Origin: Microcella sp. | GTDB taxonomy: Bacteria; Actinomycetota; Actinomycetes; Actinomycetales; Microbacteriaceae | Assembly: GCF_025808395.1 (NCBI RefSeq) | Contig: NZ_CP075524.1 | Span: 2,418,001-2,482,000, forward strand | Direction of reading: 5' to 3' | DNA: 64,000 nucleotides | Shown: positions 33,816-41,258 of the stretch, one piece after another | Layout of the letters: every line of letters begins with the position of its first letter | How positions within the stretch are numbered: position 1 is the first letter of the stretch | Translations under genes and position numbers: made by a program | The notes under the pieces: model-generated | What the model saw: only the letters and a program-made list of their open reading frames with translations | What the model was told of the DNA's origin: nothing | Databases searched by the model: none

Positions 33816-34612
33816 CCGAGGTCATCATCGTCGACGACCGTGCACGTGCGGGCGCGCTCGTCGCCGACGAGATCGTCAGGCTCGTGCGGCGGCGGGCCGA
33901 CGCAGTGCTCGGCCTCGCCACCGGGTCCACCCCGCTGCCCGTGTATGAGGCACTGCGCCCCCACGCGGCCCTGCTGCGCGACGTGCGCGGGTTCGCACTC
34001 GATGAGTACGTGGGGCTGCCGGCCGGGCATCCTGAGTCGTATCGTGCGGTCATCGAGCGCGAGGTCATCACACCGCTCGGGCTCGACGCCTCACGCGTCA
34101 GGATTCCCGGTGACGACGTGCCCGAGATCGACGACCGCGCCGACGAGAGTTCGATCGCCGCAGCGGGCGACCGCTACGAGGCCGATCTCGCAGCGGCGGG
34201 CGGGGTCGACCTGCAACTGCTCGGCATCGGTGCCACGGGCCACATCGGATTCAACGAGCCGGGGTCGTCGTTCGCGTCGCGCACTCGCGTGAAGACGCTC
34301 ACCGAGCAGACGCGGCTCGACAATGCGCGGTTCTTCGCCTCGATCGACGAGGTTCCGTTGCACTGCATCACGCAGGGGCTCGGCACGATTCTCGACGCAC
34401 GACACCTCGTGCTGCTCGCGTTCGGCGACGCGAAGGCAGAAGCACTCGCCGCGGCCGTCGAAGGGCCGGTGACCTCGTCGCTGCCCGGGTCGGCGATTCA
34501 GCTGCACGGCCATGTCACCGTCATCGTCGACGAGGCCGCGGCCGCCCGCTTGCGATTCGCCGACTACTACCGGCACGCGTGGGCGCACAAGCCGAGCTGG
34601 CAGGGGCTCTAG
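33812..34612 (+). CDS. nagB: glucosamine-6-phosphate deaminase
   Basis: 266 residues; converts glucosamine-6-phosphate to fructose-6-phosphate and ammonia. Family motifs: LGLATGSTPLPVYEAL, FALDEYVGLPAGHPESY with the catalytic Asp, and GIGATGHIGFNEPGSSF. GTG at 33812 overlaps the kinase stop (GTGA). Its TAG converges on the nagA stop within CTAG. Last gene of the plus-strand amino-sugar operon. Confidence 0.96.
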   Translation: MTEVIIVDDRARAGALVADEIVRLVRRRADAVLGLATGSTPLPVYEALRPHAALLRDVRGFALDEYVGLPAGHPESYRAVIEREVITPLGLDASRVRIPGDDVPEIDDRADESSIAAAGDRYEADLAAAGGVDLQLLGIGATGHIGFNEPGSSFASRTRVKTLTEQTRLDNARFFASIDEVPLHCITQGLGTILDARHLVLLAFGDAKAEALAAAVEGPVTSSLPGSAIQLHGHVTVIVDEAAAARLRFADYYRHAWAHKPSWQGL

Positions 34613-35769
34613 GCGTTGTCAGGCAGCTCGGTGACGGCCTCGGAGCCGGCGGCCCAGACGCGCTCGACCCTCCAGTCGTCGTCGAGCACCACCACGTCGG
34701 CTGCGTAGCCCACGGCGAGCCGACCCCACTCGTCGTCGCGGCCGAGCACGCACGCGGGGGTGAGGGTCATCGCCTCGACGGCGCGCTCTTCATCGACCCC
34801 GGCAACCACGATCGCCGTGCGCAGCGCTGCGTCTTGCGTGAGCGTCGACCCTGCGATGGTCGACGTGCCCGCGAGGTGCGCGATGCCTGCGCGCACCTCG
34901 ACGTTGAGCGAACCGAGGCGGTAGTAGCCATCGGCGCCGCCGGCAGCGGCCATCGCGTCGGTCACGAGCGCCACGCGGTGGGGTGCGGCCCTGAACGTCA
35001 TCTGCACGACCGAGGGGTGCACGTGCACGCCATCGGCGACGAGCTCGAGCGTCACACGATCGTCGTCGAAGCCGGCCACGATCGGCCCCGGGTCTCGGTG
35101 GTGGATGCCCGGCATGGCGTTGAAGATGTGCGTCACGAGTGTCGCACCGGCATCGAAGGCCGCGCGCGCGAGGTGCTCATCGGCCTCGGTGTGCCCGACC
35201 GCGACCACGATGCCGGCGTCGACGAACTGCCGAACCGCCTCGAGCGCCCCCGGCAGTTCGGGGGCGATCGTCACCTGCCGAATGCACCCGTCACCCGCTT
35301 CGATGAGAGCGGCGACGGTCTCACGATCAGGTTCGCGCAAGAACTCGGGCGAGTGCGCCCCCCGGCGCCCGATGGCGAGGAACGGGCCTTCGAGGTGCGC
35401 CCCGACGACAGTCGGGTCGCTCTCGGTGAGCGAGGCGACCACTCCGAGGCTCGCGACGACATCGTCGATCGGGTTGGCGACGAGCGAGATCACCGATCGA
35501 GTGGTGCCGTGCGCGCGGTGGGTGGCGAGGGCCTGGCGAATCTCGTCGGGGCCGTTGTCGTAGGCGGCACCGCCGCCCCCGTGGCCGTGCAGGTCGATGA
35601 AGCCTGGTGTGATCGTGCGGCCGCGCAGCTCGAGCGTGGTCGTGGCGTGCGGCAGGGCATCCACGTCGGTGAGGCCGGTCGCCGCGATGCGGTCGCCGTC
35701 GAGCAGAACCCAGCCAGGGCGGGAACCGTCGGCGTCGAGCAGTCGAGCGCCAGTGAGCAGGGTGGTCAT
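34609..35769 (-). CDS. nagA: N-acetylglucosamine-6-phosphate deacetylase
   Basis: 386 residues, amidohydrolase fold. Metal and catalytic segments: FIDLHGHGGGG, VGAHLEGPFL, VVAVGHTEADEH, THIFNAMPGIHHRDPG and LVTDAMAAAG. It removes acetate from GlcNAc-6-P, giving the substrate of NagB. It is on the opposite strand from nagB, tail to tail. The start at 35769 (MTTLLTG) is chosen because GAAGGG lies upstream and the longer frame to 35826 would overlap purU. It begins 28 nt after purU and may be co-transcribed with it. Confidence 0.95.
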   Translation of the reverse strand: MTTLLTGARLLDADGSRPGWVLLDGDRIAATGLTDVDALPHATTTLELRGRTITPGFIDLHGHGGGGAAYDNGPDEIRQALATHRAHGTTRSVISLVANPIDDVVASLGVVASLTESDPTVVGAHLEGPFLAIGRRGAHSPEFLREPDRETVAALIEAGDGCIRQVTIAPELPGALEAVRQFVDAGIVVAVGHTEADEHLARAAFDAGATLVTHIFNAMPGIHHRDPGPIVAGFDDDRVTLELVADGVHVHPSVVQMTFRAAPHRVALVTDAMAAAGGADGYYRLGSLNVEVRAGIAHLAGTSTIAGSTLTQDAALRTAIVVAGVDEERAVEAMTLTPACVLGRDDEWGRLAVGYAADVVVLDDDWRVERVWAAGSEAVTELPDNA

Positions 35770-35797
35770 GGGGCTGCCCTTCGGGTCGGCGAACGGG

Positions 35798-36655
35798 TCA
35801 GTGGAAGATGATGGTGCGCTGGCCATCGAGCAGGACGCGGTCTTCGGCGAACCAGCGCACCGCTTGGCTCAGGGTGCGGCTCTCTTCGTCACGGCCGATG
35901 ACGACGAGCTCTTCGGGCGAGCGCGAGTGGTCGACCCGCACGACGTTCTGCTCGATGATGGGGCCCTCGTCGAGGTCGCTCGTGACGAAGTGGGCGGTGG
36001 CCCCGATGAGCTTGACGCCTCGGGCGTGGGCGCGCTTGTAAGGGTTGGCGCCCTTGAACCCTGGCAAGAACGAGTGATGGATGTTGATCGCGCGCCCCGC
36101 GAGCGCGTCGCACAATTCGGGCGAGAAGATCTGCATGTAGCGCGCCAGCACGACGAGCTCGATGTCGAACTCGGCGACGACCTCGAGAATGCGCTGCTCG
36201 AACGCCGCCTTCTCGTCGGGGTTCGTCACCGCGTGCGACTCGAACGGGATGCTGTAGAAGGCAGCCAGCTCGGCGAGGTCGGGGTGGTTGCCGAGCACGA
36301 GCGGCACCTCGATCGGCAGGTGGCCGCTGCGGTGGCGGAAGAGCAGGTCGTTGAGGCAGTGCGCTGCCTTCGAGACGAGCACGAGGGTGCGCAGGGGCCG
36401 ACCGACGAGGTCGATGCGGCATTCCATGCCGTAGCGCTCGATCACGCCATCGAGTGCCGCTCGAAGCTCATCGTGGTCGGCGACCGTCTCGGTCTGCAGC
36501 CGCAAGAAGAATCGACCAGAGTCGAGGCTCGAGAACTGCTGCAGCTCGGTGATGTTGCCGTCGGCGGCGACGATCGCACCGGTGACCGCGTGCACGATGC
36601 CCGGTCGGTCGTCGCAGACGATCGTCACGATCCAGTGGTGGGGGGTCTCGCTCAC
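35798..36655 (-). CDS. purU: formyltetrahydrofolate deformylase
   Basis: 285 residues: N-terminal ACT domain (VCDDRPGIVHAVTGAIVAADGN) and C-terminal formyltransferase-like domain with NIHHSFLPGFKGANPY and the catalytic Asp in HFVTSDLDEGPII. It hydrolyses 10-formyl-THF to formate and THF, balancing the one-carbon pool together with FolD and GlyA, also in this window. The GTG at 36655 stands exactly 6 nt after a minus-strand TAGGCT, a leaderless promoter. Confidence 0.96.
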   Translation of the reverse strand: MSETPHHWIVTIVCDDRPGIVHAVTGAIVAADGNITELQQFSSLDSGRFFLRLQTETVADHDELRAALDGVIERYGMECRIDLVGRPLRTLVLVSKAAHCLNDLLFRHRSGHLPIEVPLVLGNHPDLAELAAFYSIPFESHAVTNPDEKAAFEQRILEVVAEFDIELVVLARYMQIFSPELCDALAGRAINIHHSFLPGFKGANPYKRAHARGVKLIGATAHFVTSDLDEGPIIEQNVVRVDHSRSPEELVVIGRDEESRTLSQAVRWFAEDRVLLDGQRTIIFH

Positions 36656-36661
36656 CTGCTC

Positions 36662-36667
36662 AGCCTA
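36662..36667 (-). promoter_or_regulatory. -10 box of purU
   Basis: Minus-strand TAGGCT, 6 nt before GTG 36655; leaderless. Confidence 0.6.
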
Positions 36668-37120
36668 TGCCGCGGCGAGGCGCCTTCTTGCGCGCTCGAG
36701 CATCGCGTCGACGACCAGCGGGTGACCTAGCCTGACCGGCCAGAAATAGACACGACCCCGCCAGCCTTTCAACCGCACGGCGGTGACGACTCGCACGAGC
36801 CGCGACTCAGGGTCGACTCCGACTCCAACTCTGAAGTCGAGGTGACGATCGTCGATGCTCAGCAGGGCTTCTTCACCGTGCACGGCGCGCACGTCGAAGA
36901 CATCGCGCGAACCTCGCGGCACTCCGATGAGGGGCGCCATGAGCTCTCTCAGGGCGAATGCAGCCCGAACCCATAGGGGCATGCTGCGCGCGCTGAAGAC
37001 GGTTCGTGCCCAGAGCGCGGGGTCGATGGGGGCGCCGGGCGGGAGGGCAATGATCGACATGTCGGCGTAGTCGGGCGCGGGCAGGTCGACGAAGACAAGA
37101 GAGCGAAACACCGGTTGCAT
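36665..37120 (-). CDS. DUF2867-like protein
   Basis: About 151 residues, soluble, with HLDFRVGVGVD and a C-terminal VRLKGWRGRVYFWPVRLGHPLVVDAMLERA, the pattern of DUF2867/SRPBCC-like proteins. No function is known. ATG at 37120 is preceded by GAAGGG about 10 nt away; a GTG at 37141 is an alternative. It diverges from the TetR gene and shares its palindromic operator region, so it is probably the target of that repressor. Confidence 0.7.
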   Translation of the reverse strand: MQPVFRSLVFVDLPAPDYADMSIIALPPGAPIDPALWARTVFSARSMPLWVRAAFALRELMAPLIGVPRGSRDVFDVRAVHGEEALLSIDDRHLDFRVGVGVDPESRLVRVVTAVRLKGWRGRVYFWPVRLGHPLVVDAMLERARRRLAAA

Positions 37121-37160
37121 GAGCGCAAAACCCTTCCACACGCCACCGTACGCGGCGTCC

Positions 37161-37178
37161 CCATACGGTAGCGTATGG
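37161..37178. promoter_or_regulatory. TetR-type operator between DUF2867 gene and tetR
   Basis: CCATACG-GTAG-CGTATGG is a perfect 18-bp dyad (7-bp arms, 4-nt centre). It overlaps the plus-strand -10 TAGCGT (37169-37174) of the TetR gene, so autorepression is expected, and it lies upstream of the divergent gene. Confidence 0.85.
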
Positions 37179-37181
37179 TGA

Positions 37182-37745
37182 GTGAGTACAGCAACGATCG
37201 GTGCGCGAGAAACATGGGTCGATGCCGCGTACGCCAGATTTCAGTCGGGGGGCCTTCGCGACGTGAGAGTAGAACTGCTCGCTCGCGACATCGCTACGAC
37301 GAAAGGCTCGTTCTACTGGCACTTCAGCAACCGCAGGGCGCTGGTCGATGCGGTGATGGCGCGCTGGGAGGCCGAGCAGACCGAAGCGATGATCGCGGCG
37401 GCCGAGCATGGCGGTGATGCTCTGTCGCGGTTGCGGCTGCTGTTCTCTGCGGTCGCCGCCGACGCATCGCGGCGCCGTGGTGAAACCACGCTCTATGCAA
37501 GCGCGAACGACGAGGGGGTCGGTGACATCGTGGGTCGCGTCTCTCGACGACGCATCGACTACCTCGCCACCACGCTTGGCGAGCTGGGGTTCGACACCGA
37601 CGAAGCCCGCCGTCGATCAGCCATCGCGCTCGCCGCAGTTGTCGGTCTGCAGCAGCTCACCGTCGTCGCGGGGTACGCGCTCGACGGCATCGAGAGTGAC
37701 GCCTTGACCGCCACGGCTCTCGCGATGACGACCACTGCCCCCTAG
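37182..37745 (+). CDS. TetR-family transcriptional repressor
   Basis: 187 residues. N-terminal HTH: GLRDVRVELLARDIATTKGSFYWHF given in parts here as VRVELLARDIATTKGSFYWH, followed by the all-helical ligand domain. GTG at 37182 is 7 nt after the -10 box, so the mRNA is leaderless. A perfect operator overlaps its promoter. Targets are probably itself, the divergent DUF2867 gene and perhaps the MFS exporter 52 nt downstream. The ligand is unknown. Confidence 0.93.
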   Translation: MSTATIGARETWVDAAYARFQSGGLRDVRVELLARDIATTKGSFYWHFSNRRALVDAVMARWEAEQTEAMIAAAEHGGDALSRLRLLFSAVAADASRRRGETTLYASANDEGVGDIVGRVSRRRIDYLATTLGELGFDTDEARRRSAIALAAVVGLQQLTVVAGYALDGIESDALTATALAMTTTAP

Positions 37746-37785
37746 GGGCAGGCATCGCCCTGCCGACAAGGGCCATTCACGGCGC

Positions 37786-37791
37786 TACGCT
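37786..37791 (+). promoter_or_regulatory. -10 box of the first MFS gene
   Basis: TACGCT, 6 nt before GTG 37798; leaderless. Confidence 0.55.
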
Positions 37792-37797
37792 GAGCGC

Positions 37798-38979
37798 GTG
37801 CGACTGCCCTGGTCATCTCTGCTGCTGCTGTCTGCCGCCATCTTCGTCGCGGTGACGAGCGAGTTCTTGCCGATTGGTCTATTGCCGCAGATGGCGAACG
37901 AGCTGGGCGTCACAGAAGCGCAGATCGGCATGCTCGTGACAGTGTTCGCGGGCACCGTGGTCGTGGCGACGGCGCCGCTCGTGCACGTCACTCGAGCACT
38001 GCCGCGCAAGAGCCTGCTGCTCGTGTTGCTCGCCGTCTTTGCGCTCGCGAATCTGCTCGCTGCGATCGCACCCGGCTATGCCGTACTGCTCGTCTCTCGA
38101 GTGCTGGGCGGTGCCGCTCACGGGGTGTTCTGGGCCGTCGTCTCGCCCTACGCGGCACGACTCGTCGCACCCGAGCGGCTGGCGAGCGCCGTCGCCATCG
38201 CCACGTCGGGAGCCACCCTCGCCTCCATCGCCGGTGTTCCCCTCGGCACGCTGCTGGGGGTCGCCGTCGGCTGGCGCAGCTCGTTCGCGGTCATCGCCGT
38301 GGTCGTCGTCGTGATCGCCCTCGCCGTCGCGATCGTGTTGCCCCCCGTCGAGCGCCGTTCGGCGCCCGACCCCGCAGCGCCCGTCGTTCGGGCCCGCGCC
38401 TTTCGCGACGCGACGTTCTGGCCGGTCATCGTGTTGTGCGTCACGGTGGCGCTCGTCACCCTCGGGCACGCGACGTTCTACACCTACATCGCCCCGTGGG
38501 TCATCGGCGTCGCCGGTTTCGCGCCGGCGAGTGTCGCGGGGGTGCTGCTGCTCTTCGGCGCGGCAGGAGCCGTCGGGGTCGCCGCCGCGGGCGTGCTCGG
38601 CGATCGATTCCCGCGCGGGCTCTTGCCCGTTCTGCTCGTCGGTGTCATCGTCTCAGTCACGGCCGTCTCGGCGTTCGCCGCTGTGCCGCCTGCCGTCATC
38701 GTGTTTCTCGTGCTGTGGAGCGCCTTCCTCGGCGGTGTGCCCATCATCTTCCAGGCGCGACTGCTGCGCACTGCCTCAGAGTCACTGCGCGACATTGGTT
38801 CGGCGTGGTTGACAGTGGCGTTCAACGTCGGCATCGGCGGCGGCGCACTCGCGGGCGGCCTGGTGCTCGAGACGTGGTCGCTAGCCGCGCTACCGCTCGT
38901 CACCACCGCGTGTCTGGTCGTCGCGCTCGTGATGGTGCTCGTGAGCATCCCGACGCGGCGACGAGTGGCGGTAACGTAG
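37798..38979 (+). CDS. MFS efflux transporter (DHA1-like), paralogue 1
   Basis: 393 residues, twelve membrane helices. The N-terminal SEFLPIGLLPQMANELGVTE, the motif SRVLGGAAHGVFWAVVSPY and the mid-loop are characteristic of AraJ/YdhP-type DHA1 exporters, which expel sugars or drugs by proton antiport. GTG at 37798 is fixed by the -10 box 6 nt upstream. It is followed by a clear paralogue in the same direction. Substrate unknown; the TetR gene just upstream may regulate it. Confidence 0.9.
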   Translation: MRLPWSSLLLLSAAIFVAVTSEFLPIGLLPQMANELGVTEAQIGMLVTVFAGTVVVATAPLVHVTRALPRKSLLLVLLAVFALANLLAAIAPGYAVLLVSRVLGGAAHGVFWAVVSPYAARLVAPERLASAVAIATSGATLASIAGVPLGTLLGVAVGWRSSFAVIAVVVVVIALAVAIVLPPVERRSAPDPAAPVVRARAFRDATFWPVIVLCVTVALVTLGHATFYTYIAPWVIGVAGFAPASVAGVLLLFGAAGAVGVAAAGVLGDRFPRGLLPVLLVGVIVSVTAVSAFAAVPPAVIVFLVLWSAFLGGVPIIFQARLLRTASESLRDIGSAWLTVAFNVGIGGGALAGGLVLETWSLAALPLVTTACLVVALVMVLVSIPTRRRVAVT

Positions 38980-39051
38980 ACGGCGGATTCCCGTCTCGGG
39001 GTCACCGTGCTCGTCAGCGGCGTCTCGCTGACCGCGAAAGCTCTTCTCGTC

Positions 39052-40284
39052 ATGACGTCTGCAGACCGCCCGTTTCCGTGGGTGGGGCTCATCACCCTCG
39101 CCATCGCCATCTTTCTGCTCGTCACGAGCGAGTTCTTGCCCACCGGGCTGCTGCCCGCCATGGCGAGCGACCTCGGGGTGACGCAGTCGCAGATCGGCCT
39201 GCTCATCACGATCTTCGCCGGCACCGTGGTGGTGTCGGCTGCGCCGCTCGCGGCGCTCACGCGGCAGTACTCGCGCAAGAGCCTGCTGCTCGTCGTGCTC
39301 GCGGTGTTCGCCCTCGCCAACGTGCTCGCCGCGATCGCGCCCAACTATGAGATGCTCGTCGGCTCGCGCGTGCTCGGCGGTCTCGCGCACGGACTCTTCT
39401 GGGCGATCGCGGGCGCCTACGCCGGCCATCTCGTGCCGCGCCATCAGCTCGCTCGCGCCGTCGCCGTCACGAGCGCCGGCGGCACGACCGCGTTCGTGCT
39501 CGGAGTGCCCCTCGGCACCGCGCTCGGCCTCGCGCTGGGCTGGCGGGCAGCGTTCGGTGTCATTGCGGCGCTCGTCATCGTCATCGCCGCGCTCGTCATC
39601 AAGTTCTTGCCCGCCGTCGACCACCGCATCTCACTCGCGACGGGAGAGATTCGCCTCTCGGTGCGCCGAGACCCGACCATGCCCTCGGTGCTGTTCGTGT
39701 GCCTGCTCGTCGTCATCATCATGACCGGCCACAACGTGTTCTACACCTACATCGCACCCTTCGTGCTCGACACCGCAGGGTTCGCGCCCGAGGCGCTCAG
39801 CGTCTTGCTCTTTCTCTACGGGGGAGCGGGCGCGATCGGCCTCGTGCTGGCCGGAGTGGTCGGCAGCCGGTACCCCCGAGGCGGCCTCTATGGGATGCTC
39901 GCCACCGTCATCCTCGCCGTGAGCGTCTTGGCGCTTTTCGCCGGGGTGCCCCTCGTGGTGGTGTTCGCATTCATCGTGTGGGGCGCAGCCTTCGGCGGGC
40001 TGCCGACCCTGCTGCAGACGCGCTTGCTGCAGGTCGCCTCTCCCAACGTGCGCGACGTCGGCTCTGCTCTGCTCACGACGGCCTTCAATATCGGCATCGG
40101 CGGCGGAGCGGCGATCGGCGCTGGGCTGTTCGCGCTGTCCGGAACGTTGTGGTTGCCCTGGGTCGAGGCCGGGGCGCTCGGGCTCGCGATCGTCGCACTG
40201 CTCGTCATGGAGGCGAGGCGCCGGGCGCGCGGCGTGCCGCTCGTGACGAGACCTATCCCGGTCGTGAGGAACGATTCGCCGTAG
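39052..40284 (+). CDS. MFS efflux transporter (DHA1-like), paralogue 2
   Basis: 410 residues, twelve helices. It shares with its upstream neighbour the N-terminal SEFLPTGLLPAMASDLGVTQ, SRVLGGLAHGLFWAIAGAY and FYTYIAPFVLDTAGFAP, so the two arose by tandem duplication. Start is uncertain: ATG 39052 is preferred because the family begins just before the first helix, but an in-frame GTG at 39007 would add 15 residues. No clear ribosome-binding site is seen for either. Confidence 0.88.
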   Translation: MTSADRPFPWVGLITLAIAIFLLVTSEFLPTGLLPAMASDLGVTQSQIGLLITIFAGTVVVSAAPLAALTRQYSRKSLLLVVLAVFALANVLAAIAPNYEMLVGSRVLGGLAHGLFWAIAGAYAGHLVPRHQLARAVAVTSAGGTTAFVLGVPLGTALGLALGWRAAFGVIAALVIVIAALVIKFLPAVDHRISLATGEIRLSVRRDPTMPSVLFVCLLVVIIMTGHNVFYTYIAPFVLDTAGFAPEALSVLLFLYGGAGAIGLVLAGVVGSRYPRGGLYGMLATVILAVSVLALFAGVPLVVVFAFIVWGAAFGGLPTLLQTRLLQVASPNVRDVGSALLTTAFNIGIGGGAAIGAGLFALSGTLWLPWVEAGALGLAIVALLVMEARRRARGVPLVTRPIPVVRNDSP

Positions 40285-40453
40285 GTCGCGCGAGCTGCCG
40301 CGGCATTCGCCCGGCGCGTCGTCCCCGACCTGCGATCGACGACGTCAGGTTGTGGACGATGGCGGGCGTTCTCGAGTGAGCTTGGCCACACTTGCCGCTT
40401 GCTCACCCAGCACAGGCAAGGAGCCGACTCGACATGAACAATCCCACGAGTGT

Positions 40454-40480
40454 GTTGCGTGATGCGCAACGCGGTACGCT
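40454..40480 (+). promoter_or_regulatory. higBA promoter and operator
   Basis: Dyad GTTGCG-TGATG-CGCAAC (40454-40470) lies in the -35 region; -10 TACGCT (40475-40480) is followed by exactly 6 nt to the GTG of higB. HigA or the HigBA complex would be expected to bind the dyad and repress. Confidence 0.75.
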
Positions 40481-40486
40481 ACCATC

Positions 40487-40765
40487 GTGATCAAGTCCTT
40501 CCGACACAAGGTCTTGCACTTGTTGTTCGAGACGGGCAGTGCCGCAGGAGTGCAACCGAACCACGTACCGAAGCTGCGCATGCAACTGGCCGCGCTCGAC
40601 TCGGCACAGACGATCGATGACATGAGCATCCCGGGCTTCCGACTCCACCCGCTCAAGGGCGGGATGGCCGGGCGCTGGTCGATCACCGTGAGCGGCAACT
40701 GGAGAGTGACGTTCGAGTTTCGCGACGGAAACGCCTACGTTCTGGACTACGAGGACTACCACTGA
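40487..40765 (+). CDS. higB: HigB/RelE-family toxin
   Basis: 92 residues, RelE/ParE fold, plasmid-maintenance killer protein type. The end WSITVSGNWRVTFEFRDGNAYVLDYEDYH is diagnostic: HigB proteins are ribosome-dependent mRNA nucleases that use these basic and acidic C-terminal residues. GTG at 40487 is set by the leaderless promoter. As in most HigBA modules, toxin precedes antitoxin, and the two overlap by one base (TGATG). Confidence 0.92.
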   Translation: MIKSFRHKVLHLLFETGSAAGVQPNHVPKLRMQLAALDSAQTIDDMSIPGFRLHPLKGGMAGRWSITVSGNWRVTFEFRDGNAYVLDYEDYH

Positions 40766-41070
40766 TGGATGAGCTGACCCCCATGCACAACCCGCCGCAC
40801 CCCGGCGAGTTCCTCGCCACTGTCTACCTCGAGCCGTTCGGCGTGAGCGGGCGTGAGCTCGCTGCTCAGCTCGACGTCTCGCCCTCGACCCTGAGCCGAA
40901 TGCTCAAGGGCACCAGCCGCGTGACGCCCGAAATGGCACTGCGGCTGTCGAAGGCAGTCGGCCGCAGTGCCGAGAGCTGGTTAGCGATGCAGGATGCTCA
41001 CGACCTGTGGCTCGCGCGCCAAACCCTCGACCTTGCGCGCGTGCGCCCGCTGTGGCTCGCCGCATCCTGA
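40765..41070 (+). CDS. higA: HigA-family antitoxin
   Basis: 101 residues with an XRE-type helix-turn-helix (VSGRELAAQLDVSPSTLSRMLKG) and the N-terminal NPPHPGEFL sequence typical of HigA. It neutralises HigB by direct binding and represses the operon. The C-terminal tail (WLAMQDAHDLWLAR) is also family-typical. ATG at 40765 overlaps the toxin stop. The complete pair looks functional. Confidence 0.93.
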   Translation: MDELTPMHNPPHPGEFLATVYLEPFGVSGRELAAQLDVSPSTLSRMLKGTSRVTPEMALRLSKAVGRSAESWLAMQDAHDLWLARQTLDLARVRPLWLAAS

Positions 41071-41128
41071 CCGCAAAGCGAGCATCCCGAACTGCGACCT
41101 GACCGCGCGCCCGCAGGCACGCCGCGGT

Positions 41129-41134
41129 AGACTG
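41129..41134 (+). promoter_or_regulatory. -10 box of the glyA-folD operon
   Basis: TAGACT; transcription would begin near 41141, right at the start of the ZTP riboswitch. Confidence 0.6.
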
Positions 41135-41138
41135 GCTC

Positions 41139-41216
41139 TGTCGCGACTGGCGTTCAGATGGGTCACCATCAGGAAGCGACTGACACGGTGTGGGGCCGTA
41201 CGCCTGGGCCCCAAAC
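41139..41216 (+). promoter_or_regulatory. ZTP (pfl) riboswitch
   Basis: The leader contains both conserved parts of the ZMP/ZTP aptamer: GTCGCGACTGGCG (from 41141) with GATGG-GTCA-CCATC hairpin and AGGAAGC, and downstream GGCCGTACGCCTGGGCCCC (41195-41213), the 3-prime domain that makes the pseudoknot. It senses ZTP/ZMP, which build up when 10-formyl-THF limits PurH, and turns on folate one-carbon genes. No U-rich terminator follows; a short GCCGG/CCGGC hairpin near the ribosome-binding site suggests translational control (inference). Confidence 0.93.
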
Positions 41217-41258
41217 GCACACCCGCCGGCGAGTCCGGCCGAGCCCAAGGAGCCCTCC

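Noticed and set aside
37747..37764. GGCAGG/CCTGCC hairpin after tetR as terminator
   Set aside because: Only 6 bp, no T-run, and it lies in the promoter region of the following MFS gene; too weak to list.
40434..40490. 18-codon ORF with AAGGAG upstream that overlaps the higB start by GTGA
   Set aside because: The AAGGAG is about 10 nt from its ATG, the higB -10 box and operator lie inside it, and no conservation can be judged; kept only as a remote possibility of a leader peptide.
41190..41258. Upstream start for glyA
   Set aside because: It lies inside the ZTP aptamer; GTG 41259 has a good ribosome-binding site and family-typical N-terminus.
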